Part shown: positions 1-5,020 of the stretch, piece by piece
How the letters are laid out: each line of letters starts with the position of its first letter
How positions within the stretch are numbered: position 1 is the stretch's first letter
Source: Candidatus Kuenenbacteria bacterium
GTDB taxonomy: Bacteria > Patescibacteriota > Patescibacteriia > UBA2591 > PGYQ01
Assembly: GCA_016209005.1 (NCBI GenBank)
Contig: JACQWZ010000041.1
Coordinates: forward strand, 1 to 5,974
Reading direction: 5' to 3'
DNA: 5,974 bases
Program-made: the position numbers and the translations under genes
The notes under the pieces: model-generated
Told to the model about the DNA's origin: nothing
The model's database searches: none
What the model saw: only the letters and a program-made list of their open reading frames with translations

Positions 1-24
1 TAAATAAAAAAAATTTCTAATTAT

Positions 25-140
25 CAGGAGTTACGCACTATTAATGTGCATTTGGCTAATATTAGCTAAAAATGAAAAATTAACAAAAATTCAATTTTCG
101 CTAACTTTAGCCATTTTTTGATTAAACTGCGTAAGTCCTG
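25..140 (+). mobile_element. 116-bp MITE, left copy, with 5-bp target duplication
   Basis: A non-coding element that begins CAGGAGTTACGCA and ends with the reverse complement of CAGGACTTACGCA, so the terminal inverted repeats match at 12 of 13 positions. The two halves stay loosely complementary inward: GCTAATATTAGC at 55-66 can pair with GCTAACTTTAGC at 100-111, so a single strand can fold into one long imperfect hairpin. ATTAT lies immediately outside both ends (20-24 and 141-145), as expected of a 5-bp target duplication. A base-for-base identical copy lies inverted at 5821-5936. It is too short to encode a transposase and must have been moved by one encoded elsewhere. I do not assign an IS family. 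It lies 29 bp past the 3' end of the PIN-partner gene and may affect the end of that transcript. Confidence 0.9.
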
Positions 141-169
141 ATTATTCTAATTTCTAAAAAAGCGGAAAA

Positions 170-358
170 TTATGCTGTTTTAGAGGAAAGTTTTTTTGAA
201 TAATTTTTTTCAGACATTCTAGCTCTAATTTCGTGAAGTCCGGCAAGATTGTCATCAAAAAAAGAATCATAAATAAATTCTTTGGCTATTTCCGGCCGAA
301 CTTCAATTTGCCAATTTTGACTAAAATATTTAGTTTTCTTTTGAATTTTTTTCTTCAT
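170..358 (-). CDS. Small protein, probable antitoxin partner of the PIN-domain protein
   Basis: This 62-residue protein is encoded immediately behind the PIN gene, with two bases between that gene's stop (363-361) and this ATG (358-356). Such spacing suggests translational coupling and one shared mRNA. The start is unambiguous because the frame meets a stop codon a few codons upstream. The N-terminus is very basic (MKKKIQKKTK), the middle carries acidic residues (DSFFDDN, 31-37), and a short amphipathic stretch LHEIRARM (41-48) is followed by a basic tail. I do not recognise a defined DNA-binding fold. The short LHxIRxxM-type stretch recalls small partners of PIN toxins in other bacteria, but that is recollection. 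The antitoxin call therefore rests mainly on size, charge pattern and position. The order, toxin first, is opposite to classical vapBC. No Shine-Dalgarno sequence is visible. Confidence 0.6.
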   Translation of the reverse strand: MKKKIQKKTKYFSQNWQIEVRPEIAKEFIYDSFFDDNLAGLHEIRARMSEKNYSKKLSSKTA

Positions 359-360
359 AA

Positions 361-822
361 TTACAACATTGGAGGTTCAACCAACTCAATTGGTTTATAT
401 CCTAAAAGAATATTAATAGCATTCACCCTTGTTTTAGTATTTAATTTCAACAAATGGGCATAATTCCAACTGGTAAGAATATTTAATTCATTAACGCTAG
501 CGCAAGCAAGGTGCAAAGCATCTTCCCAATATTTTTCAGGAATGATTTTCTTTTTAACATATTCTTGAGCCAATTCTTTTATTTCTTTAGTTTCAATTGA
601 AAGGATTTTAAAATTTTTTACTAGTTGAAGCATCTTATTTCTTTTTATTGTATCGGGATGATTATTAATCTCTTTTAAAACCAATTGAGAAATATAAATA
701 TCATAATTTTTTAAAATTTTCCATGAAGATTTTGTATAACCCTGTCTTTCTAATAAACGTTCATCAAAATAAGCGCTGATAACCGAAGTGTCCAAATAAA
801 TTTTTAATTTTTCTTTGACCAT
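361..822 (-). CDS. PIN-domain ribonuclease, VapC-like toxin
   Basis: This 153-residue protein is a single PIN domain, the usual length for VapC-type toxins, which are Mg2+-dependent endoribonucleases that often cleave tRNA or rRNA. The first strand IYLDTSVISAYFDE (8-21) holds the first catalytic aspartate, D11. E51 in LVLKEI (47-52) is the probable second acidic residue and D101 in WEDALHLACA (99-108) the third. The fourth position lies in LTSWNYAHL (116-124), where N120 replaces aspartate, a substitution tolerated in many PIN proteins. The ATG start fits the position of the PIN first strand. A TTGACA/TATACT promoter ends only 8 bases before the ATG, so the mRNA should be leaderless or nearly so. 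The gene is followed after two bases by the small partner gene. A toxin-antitoxin role is inferred from domain and context. A housekeeping PIN nuclease is less likely. Confidence 0.85.
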   Translation of the reverse strand: MVKEKLKIYLDTSVISAYFDERLLERQGYTKSSWKILKNYDIYISQLVLKEINNHPDTIKRNKMLQLVKNFKILSIETKEIKELAQEYVKKKIIPEKYWEDALHLACASVNELNILTSWNYAHLLKLNTKTRVNAINILLGYKPIELVEPPML

Positions 823-830
823 ATAATTTT

Positions 831-858
831 AGTATAATTTATTTTAAACCCATGTCAA
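831..858 (-). promoter_or_regulatory. Sigma70-type promoter of the PIN/partner operon
   Basis: On the minus strand a perfect -35 box TTGACA (858-853) is followed after 16 bp by TATACT (836-831), which matches TATAAT at 5 of 6 positions. The expected transcription start is around 824, so the mRNA would begin within a base or two of the ATG at 822. The -35 box lies inside a small inverted repeat, CCAT-GTCA-ATGG (850-861), which could be an operator for autoregulation. That operator role is only suggested. The promoter borders the heptad hairpin at 863-943. Confidence 0.7.
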
Positions 859-862
859 TGGT

Positions 863-943
863 AAGTAACCAGTAACGAGTAACGCGTACAATCCCACGAA
901 GCGGGATAATTACTGGTTACGGGTTACTCGTTACTAGTTACTT
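863..943. repeat. Long hairpin built from 7-bp direct repeats, 3' of pilB
   Basis: The left arm carries GTAAC at 865, 872 and 879 with a degenerate GTAC at 886. The right arm carries GTTAC at 916, 923, 930 and 937. Both have a strict 7-bp period and opposite orientation, so the arms pair over about 26 bp with two mismatches. The loop region holds a second small hairpin, ATCCC (891-895) with GGGAT (903-907), and the right arm has about 8 extra bases. The structure starts 10 bp past the pilB stop codon. No T-run follows on either strand, so it is not a standard intrinsic terminator. It could stall polymerase, protect the pilB mRNA 3' end, or simply be a repetitive element. Confidence 0.85.
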
Positions 944-953
944 TTCTGTGTTT

Positions 954-2678
954 TCATTCCGTCACTCTAAAAACTTCTTCAACGCTGGTAATGCCGTCCA
1001 GGGCTTTTAAAAGTCCGTCTTGAACCATTGTAATCATTCCTTCTTTAATGGCTAAATTTTCTATTTTTTCATCTAAAACTTCTTCTTTTTTTGAAAGAAT
1101 ACTTTCTTTAATTTTAGAAGTCATTAATAAAATTTCATAAATTCCAATTCGACCTTTATATTTTAATTGATTGCATTTTACGCAGCCTTTTCCTTTATAA
1201 AATTTTAAATTATTTAAATCATATTGAAAATTATAATCTTCGGGAAGTTTTCGGAGTATTTCTTTGATTTTTTTTAATGTTTCTTCTGGTATTTTTTCTT
1301 CTTCTTTGCAAAAAGGACAAATTTTACGAACTAATCTTTGTCCAATTATTGCGTTTAAGGCGGGCGTTAATAAAAAAGGCTTAACATTCATGGCTAAAAA
1401 ACGCGAAATAGTCGCGGCCGCGCTGTTAGTGTGAAGAGTGGAAATAACTAAATGTCCGGTTAAAGAGGCGTTAATGGCTATTTCGGCTGTTTCTAAATCG
1501 CGAATTTCTCCGACCATCACAATATCCGGATCTTGTCTTAAAATCGCTTTTAATCCTTTGGTAAAAGTATAATTTTTATTTGAATCAACTTGGCTTTGAT
1601 TAATGCCTTTTAATTTATATTCGATCGGATCTTCTAAAGTAATAATTTTTACGTTTGGTTTATTTAATTTATTTAAAATAGCGTAAAGAGTGGTAGTCTT
1701 GCCAGAGCCGGTTGGTCCAATGGTCAAAATCATGCCATTTGGTCTTTCAACTTCTTTTTTTAATTGATCAAAAGCGCGATCGCGCAATCCCAAATCTTCA
1801 AAAGACAGACCGACCTTTGAAGATCTTAAAAGTCTCATTACCACACTTTCGCCAAAAGTGGTGGGTAGACAAGAAATTCGGACATCAACTTGATCGTTAG
1901 TTAAATAAATAGTAAATCTTCCATCTTGGGGTTTGTCAGTAATATTTATTTTAAGACTGGAAATTAATTTAATGCGAGAAATAATTTTAGGCCAAATAGC
2001 TTTATCTAAAGAAGCGATTGTGTAAAGAATTCCATCCATTCTAAATCTTATTTTAACATCTTCTTCTTCCGCTTCAATATGAATGTCTGATGATTCGCTT
2101 TTAACGCCAAACGCGATCAACATTGTAATAATATCGGTCAAAGAAGCAAATTTAAGTTTTTCTTTAAAATTTTCAAAATTATTAAATTCTTCTTGAAATT
2201 TTATTAAATCTTCTTCTGTAATTTCCACGCCCTTTTTAGTTTCTTTAATTTTTGGCAAGTAATCATATTGTTTAATAGTAAATTGAAAACTTTCTTCAGA
2301 CATTAAATATGTTGCTATTTCGCGACGATATTTTTCTTTTAATCCGGCAGTTAATCTTAAAATGTCTGGAGTTAAAGGATTAACGCTGGCAATTTTTATT
2401 TCTTTCTGAGTTTTTAAAAAGCAAATAATTTTGAGTTTTTCCGCTTGTTCTTGATCAATCAAGGCCAATGTTTCTAAATTTATAGTAAATTTTTTTAAAT
2501 TAACATAATTTAAATTTAATTCCTGAGCTTTTTTTTGAATCTCTTCTTCTTTTTTAAGTAATTCCATTTCTTGTATTTTTTTTTCTAATTTTTCTTCCAC
2601 ATTATTGCCTAAAGCCACCTTAGGCTTTAAAGACCTTTCTTCTTTTTTGTCTAAGAGATTAGAAATTAGAAGAGACAT
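954..2678 (-). CDS. pilB: Type IV pilus assembly ATPase PilB (GspE/T2SE family)
   Basis: This 574-residue protein is a hexameric secretion ATPase of the PilB/GspE family, close to the usual PilB length. It works on the cytoplasmic face of the inner membrane and powers pilus extension. Visible parts in order: a lysine/glutamate-rich, probably coiled-coil stretch (about 25-55); a T2SSE N-terminal-like region (about 55-150); the start of the N2 domain around SSDIHIEA (196-203); Walker A GPTGSGKTTT (321-330); the Asp box ITLEDPIEY (346-354); Walker B within DPDIVMVGEIRD (383-394); the His box LTGHLVISTLHT (406-417); and a CPFC/CVKC zinc-binding tetracysteine (454/457, 499/502). The tetracysteine favours an assembly ATPase over the retraction ATPase PilT, as does the long N-terminus. 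GspE of a type II secretion system cannot be excluded, but the pilus role is likelier. No pilC, pilT or pilin gene lies in the window. The stop is TGA. No Shine-Dalgarno sequence is visible; the start was chosen as the most upstream ATG. Confidence 0.93.
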   Translation of the reverse strand: MSLLISNLLDKKEERSLKPKVALGNNVEEKLEKKIQEMELLKKEEEIQKKAQELNLNYVNLKKFTINLETLALIDQEQAEKLKIICFLKTQKEIKIASVNPLTPDILRLTAGLKEKYRREIATYLMSEESFQFTIKQYDYLPKIKETKKGVEITEEDLIKFQEEFNNFENFKEKLKFASLTDIITMLIAFGVKSESSDIHIEAEEEDVKIRFRMDGILYTIASLDKAIWPKIISRIKLISSLKINITDKPQDGRFTIYLTNDQVDVRISCLPTTFGESVVMRLLRSSKVGLSFEDLGLRDRAFDQLKKEVERPNGMILTIGPTGSGKTTTLYAILNKLNKPNVKIITLEDPIEYKLKGINQSQVDSNKNYTFTKGLKAILRQDPDIVMVGEIRDLETAEIAINASLTGHLVISTLHTNSAAATISRFLAMNVKPFLLTPALNAIIGQRLVRKICPFCKEEEKIPEETLKKIKEILRKLPEDYNFQYDLNNLKFYKGKGCVKCNQLKYKGRIGIYEILLMTSKIKESILSKKEEVLDEKIENLAIKEGMITMVQDGLLKALDGITSVEEVFRVTE

Positions 2679-2694
2679 AAGATTTATGATTTAC

Positions 2695-2975
2695 GATAAT
2701 ATTAAAGCCAAAATATAAAACACAAAAAAAATACCTGCCCGACTTCGCCTTGACGATTGTTTTTAATAGATTTTAATTGGTTATTTAAAATTTTTTTATA
2801 AAAAATATCCTGAAAAAAATTCGGCGAAGTCAAGGCGAGCGGGTAACCCAAAATCAAAAAATCTTTTTATCTTGTTTTAAATTAGTTTTAGGTTTTTGGT
2901 TGTAATTTTGGCTTTTTTGTTTTTTTATTTTGGATTATTATTTGATTTTTATATTTTGGCTTTAATGTTATTATC
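2695..2975 (+). repeat. Long repeat copy A (about 280 bp, with inverted termini)
   Basis: This and the heptads at 2982-3016 account for the 333-bp gene-free stretch between pilB and dnaA. The ends form a 24-bp inverted repeat with one mismatch (2697-2720 against 2970-2947, containing AAAGCCAAAATATAAAA), and GATAATA can be added outside with a 2-base gap. Positions 2731-2837 match copy B (4575-4681, inverted) over 107 bp without difference by eye, and match copy C apart from the MITE insertion. GC-rich arms at 2734-2752 and 2820-2843 surround an A/T-rich centre. It has the form of a MITE or a structured intergenic repeat and no coding potential. It reaches to 17 bp before the pilB start, so it probably forms the pilB promoter and leader. 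Confidence 0.85.
2696..2725 (-). promoter_or_regulatory. Possible pilB promoter at the edge of repeat copy A
   Basis: On the minus strand TTGTGT (2725-2720) lies 18 bp before TATTAT (2701-2696). The second box matches TATAAT at 5 of 6 positions; the first is poor at 3 of 6. The predicted start would leave a leader of about 10 bases before the ATG at 2678. Both boxes fall in the terminal part of the repeat, so the repeat may supply the promoter. The evidence is weak in this A/T-rich DNA. Confidence 0.3.
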
Positions 2976-2981
2976 ATTAAC

Positions 2982-3016
2982 GTTCTACGTTATGCGTTCC
3001 ATGTTACGCGTTTAAG
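2982..3016. repeat. Degenerate 7-bp array (GTTnnnn) at the dnaA stop codon
   Basis: GTT recurs at 2982, 2989, 2996, 3003 and 3010, an exact 7-bp period over five units, mostly continued by a purine/pyrimidine ending such as AC or GC. The last GTT overlaps the dnaA stop codon (3014-3012). The unit resembles the GTTAC heptads of the hairpin behind pilB, so the same repeat type sits at the 3' end of two neighbouring genes. There is no opposing arm here. Confidence 0.65.
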
Positions 3017-4397
3017 AGTATATTTTTTGTTTTAAGGATTCCATTTCTTGTTTTACGCGATTATTATTTTCTAAAACTTTTTTAATTTTTTGATAAGCGT
3101 GCATGGCGGTTGTGTGATCTCGTCCTCCAAATTCTTGTCCGATTGAAGGATAAGACATTTCTAATTCTTCTCTTAATAAATACATGGCTATTTGTCTTGG
3201 ATTCACCAACTCTTTTTTTCGGCAACTTCCGGCTAAATTTTCTATTTTTAAATTATAAAAATCAGCCACAATTTTAATTAATTCTTTGGCATTAATAGCT
3301 TTATCAGACGACCTTGAAGATAAACTTGATAAAGTATTTTTAACGCTTTCCAAAGTAACTGGGCGTCCATCAAGTTCGTGTTGAGCAATAATTTTAATTA
3401 AAGCTCCTTCTAATTCTCTAACATTATTTTGAATAGTTGTCGCTAAATATTGAATTATTTCTTTATTTAAATCGAATTGACGTTCTCTAAGTTTTTCTTC
3501 TAAAATCGCTATTCTGGTTTCTAAATCCGGTCGACACACATCAGCGATCATTCCCATTGAAAAACGGGAAATAATTCGTTCTTCTAAGGCGGGAATATTT
3601 TTTGGCAATCGGTCAGAAGTAAAAACTAATTGTTTATTTTGTCCATGAAGAGTGTTAAATGTATGAAAAAATTCTTCTTGTGTTCTCTCTTTATTGGCGA
3701 TAAATTGAATGTCATCCATTAAAAGAATATCAACATCGCGATATTTTTTTTTGAATTCTTCCGTTTTGTTTGTTTTTATCGATTTAACATAATCATTGCA
3801 AAAATTTTCTGAATTAACATATAAAACTTTTTTATCCGGATGTTCTAATAAAATTTGATTGCCAATCGCTTGCATTAAATGGGTTTTTCCCAAACCAACT
3901 CCTCCATAAATAAAAAGAGGATTATATTTAGTTCCTAATTGTTTGGTTATTGCTATAGCGGCCGCGGTTGCCAATTCATTGCCAGTTCCAACAATAAAAT
4001 TTTTAAAAGAATATTTAAAATTCAAATTAAATTTACCTTTAATCCTTTGTTCTTCAGATTGCTTTTGTTCCTGATTGTTTAAAAATGTTTGAGGCGCTAA
4101 TTTTTCATCAGGTTGGGTAAGAATAATTTCTTGAGGTTTGGATTCTTCCGGCGATTCTACTTTATAAATTATTTTTTTAATTTTGTAATCCGTAATATTT
4201 TCTAAAGCTTGAATAATCGCTTTGTGATATTTTTTTTCTAACCATGAAATAGTAAAAGCGTTGGGCGTGCCAATGACAATTTGATCCTCTTGCCAAGAAG
4301 AAATAAAAGTATTTTTAAACCAAGTGCTAAAATTCGCTTTACTTATGGTTAATTCCAATTCTCCCAAAACAGCCTCCCAAAGTTGTTTTTTATCCAT
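3012..4397 (-). CDS. dnaA: Chromosomal replication initiator protein DnaA
   Basis: This 461-residue protein is a full-length DnaA, the AAA+ ATPase that binds DnaA boxes and opens oriC. Domain I is recognisable from LWEAVLGELELTISKANFSTWF (6-27), followed by a glutamine/glutamate-rich linker (about 82-122). The AAA+ domain has Walker A GGVGLGKT (165-172), Walker B LLMDDIQF (225-232), sensor 1 VFTSDR (258-263), the Arg-finger region IISRFSMG (275-282) with R278, and sensor 2 NVRELEGAL (325-333). Domain IV carries NPRQIAMYLLRE (399-410) and the DNA-binding signature GGRDHTTAMHA (424-434). All key residues are present. The ATG at 4397 gives the standard N-terminus MDKKQLWEAVL. No dnaN follows; a long repeat and pilB do. 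A 21-bp palindrome lies 9 bp before the start codon and DnaA-box-like sites lie about 450 bp upstream, which fits a gene next to its own origin and autoregulated. Confidence 0.98.
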   Translation of the reverse strand: MDKKQLWEAVLGELELTISKANFSTWFKNTFISSWQEDQIVIGTPNAFTISWLEKKYHKAIIQALENITDYKIKKIIYKVESPEESKPQEIILTQPDEKLAPQTFLNNQEQKQSEEQRIKGKFNLNFKYSFKNFIVGTGNELATAAAIAITKQLGTKYNPLFIYGGVGLGKTHLMQAIGNQILLEHPDKKVLYVNSENFCNDYVKSIKTNKTEEFKKKYRDVDILLMDDIQFIANKERTQEEFFHTFNTLHGQNKQLVFTSDRLPKNIPALEERIISRFSMGMIADVCRPDLETRIAILEEKLRERQFDLNKEIIQYLATTIQNNVRELEGALIKIIAQHELDGRPVTLESVKNTLSSLSSRSSDKAINAKELIKIVADFYNLKIENLAGSCRKKELVNPRQIAMYLLREELEMSYPSIGQEFGGRDHTTAMHAYQKIKKVLENNNRVKQEMESLKQKIYS

Positions 4398-4406
4398 AGA
4401 ATAGGC

Positions 4407-4437
4407 AAAATTTGTCAGACAAATTTTACAAATTATA
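4407..4437 (-). promoter_or_regulatory. dnaA promoter (-10) with 21-bp operator-like palindrome
   Basis: On the minus strand a perfect TATAAT (4437-4432) should start transcription near 4425. At that point lies a perfect inverted repeat, AAAATTTGTC-A-GACAAATTTT (4407-4427), with 10-bp arms around one central base. The palindrome would cover the initiation site and become the first part of a short leader before the ATG at 4397. A repressor site is the simplest reading; a leader hairpin is the alternative. The -35 region is poor (TTTAAA at 4460-4455). The centre does not resemble a DnaA box. Confidence 0.6.
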
Positions 4438-4457
4438 AATTTTAAATTTTAAATTTT
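4437..4457. repeat. Three perfect AAATTTT heptads upstream of dnaA
   Basis: AAATTTT is repeated exactly three times, followed by a partial AAAT. The array joins the -10 box of dnaA to the left end of repeat copy B, replacing the terminal inverted repeat that copy A has at the corresponding end. It is pure A/T and should melt easily. It may bend the DNA or serve as an upstream promoter element. Confidence 0.7.
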
Positions 4458-4715
4458 AAATCAAAACCCAAATAATAATCCAAAACGAAAAACAAAAAAG
4501 CCAAAATTACAATCAAAAACCTAAAATTAATTTAAAACAAGATAAAAAGATTTTTTGATTTTTGATTACCCGCCCGCCTTGACTTCGCCGAATTTTTTTC
4601 AGGATATTTTTTATAAAAAAATTTTAAATAACCAATTAAAATCTATTAAAAACAATCGTCAAGGCGAAGTCGGGCAGGTATTTTTTTGTGTTTTATATTT
4701 TGGCTTTAATGTTAT
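4457..4715 (-). repeat. Long repeat copy B, inverted relative to copies A and C
   Basis: The 107-bp core at 4575-4681 is the reverse complement of 2731-2837 in copy A without difference by eye. Outside the core the copies differ by scattered changes; for example the GC arm next to the core differs by one base, and several small differences occur in the A/C-rich part at 4461-4560. The right end keeps the terminal sequence TATTTTGGCTTTAATGTTAT. The left terminal repeat (the AACATTAAAGCC side) is missing and replaced by the AAATTTT heptads. Copies A and B thus flank dnaA in opposite orientation. No coding potential is seen. Confidence 0.85.
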
Positions 4716-4761
4716 TTAAAATTTATAATTATTATCAAATATTTTCCGATATAATAAAATA

Positions 4762-4803
4762 AATTTCCAATTTCTAACCCCCAATTTCTAATTTCTAATA
4801 TTT
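4762..4803. repeat. AATTTCT heptad array
   Basis: Six consecutive 7-bp units keep phase: AATTTCC, AATTTCT, AACCCCC, AATTTCT, AATTTCT, AATATTT. Single AATTTCT units also lie at 12-18 and 149-155, on either side of the left MITE. This array differs in sequence from the GTTAC heptads but has the same unit length. Confidence 0.65.
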
Positions 4804-4825
4804 TAATATAGCATATTAAAATATT
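4797..4825. repeat. A/T-only 13-bp inverted repeat, possible unwinding element
   Basis: AATATTTTAATAT (4797-4809) is followed after AGC by its exact reverse complement (4813-4825). It overlaps the end of the heptad array and precedes the DnaA-box-like sites by 16 bp. Its composition would allow easy strand opening. A regulator binding site is an alternative. Confidence 0.6.
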
Positions 4826-4841
4826 TTAAAACAATTAATTT

Positions 4842-4861
4842 TGTGCAAAAAATGTGGATGA
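4842..4861 (-). promoter_or_regulatory. Two DnaA-box-like sites
   Basis: Read on the minus strand, 4850-4842 is TTTTGCACA, which fits the relaxed consensus TTWTNCACA fully, and 4861-4853 is TCATCCACA, which differs from TTATCCACA at one position. They have the same orientation with starts 11 bp apart, about one helical turn. Chance occurrence of one such site is not rare; the pairing and the location upstream of dnaA make the call plausible. Confidence 0.45.
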
Positions 4862-4901
4862 ATTGCGAAAAAGTTTGATGAAATCAATGTTTCACACATT
4901 T

Positions 4902-5020
4902 AAATCCTTCGACGTATCGTCAGAGGATTTACCCCTCACCTTTTTTCCGAAAAAAGGTGAGGGGTTTAGAGGGTTTCTTTCTTTTGAAAAATCCCCTAAC
5001 CCTCCGACGATATTTCGGAG
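4902..5020. repeat. Nested palindromic element between the candidate oriC and dedA
   Basis: Three hairpins follow one another. The first pairs AAATCCT (4902-4908) and GACG (4911-4914) with CGTC and AGGATTT (4918-4930). The second is a perfect 16-bp stem, 4931-4946 with 4950-4965, around a 3-base loop CCG. The third pairs CTCCGA (5002-5007) with TCGGAG (5015-5020). In addition 4915-4931 (TATCGTCAGAGGATTTA) matches the reverse complement of 4997-5012 at about 14 of 16 positions, so the outer parts form a larger inverted repeat around the central stem. No T-run follows the central stem, so it is not a typical terminator, though it lies where dedA transcription should end. Its right arm encodes the last residues of the DedA protein. 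Confidence 0.8.

Larger units (their letters stand above)
4716..4900. other. Candidate replication origin (oriC) region
   Basis: This is part of the 598-bp gene-free stretch between dedA and dnaA. It is extremely A/T-rich and holds, in order, an AATTTCT heptad array (4762-4803), a 13-bp A/T-only inverted repeat (4797-4825), two adjacent DnaA-box-like sites in the same orientation (4842-4850 and 4853-4861), and a weaker one (TGTTTCACA, 4888-4896). A location beside dnaA with an A/T unwinding-type region next to DnaA boxes is the usual bacterial origin plan. The number of boxes is small and only one matches the relaxed consensus fully, so this is a candidate, not a firm call. Confidence 0.45.

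Noticed and set aside
55..66. TAATATTA in the MITE as a rolling-circle nick site
   Set aside because: It is the centre of the element's own palindrome GCTAATATTAGC, the nonanucleotide ending is wrong, and no Rep gene is present; the TIRs and target duplications point to DNA transposition.
233..463. Plus-strand open frame of 76 codons opposite the toxin cassette
   Set aside because: It lies antisense to the PIN gene and its partner, which have better evidence; its composition reflects the reverse complement of A/T-rich coding DNA.
863..943. Intrinsic terminator for pilB
   Set aside because: The stem is long enough, but no T-run follows on the minus strand; a Rho-independent terminator is not supported.
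863..943. CRISPR-like array
   Set aside because: Units are 7 bp without spacers of 25-40 bp, and no cas gene is present.
954..956. UGA read as glycine, as in some CPR lineages
   Set aside because: The TGA lies where a PilB protein normally ends, and reading through adds only about ten residues from the hairpin before a TAA. The standard bacterial code fits.
1712..1900. Plus-strand open frame of 62 codons inside pilB
   Set aside because: Entirely antisense to the conserved ATPase core of pilB.
2695..4715. Composite transposon carrying dnaA
   Set aside because: The flanking repeats are non-coding, one end of copy B is missing, and dnaA has normal low-GC codon use, so transfer of dnaA by these repeats is not supported.
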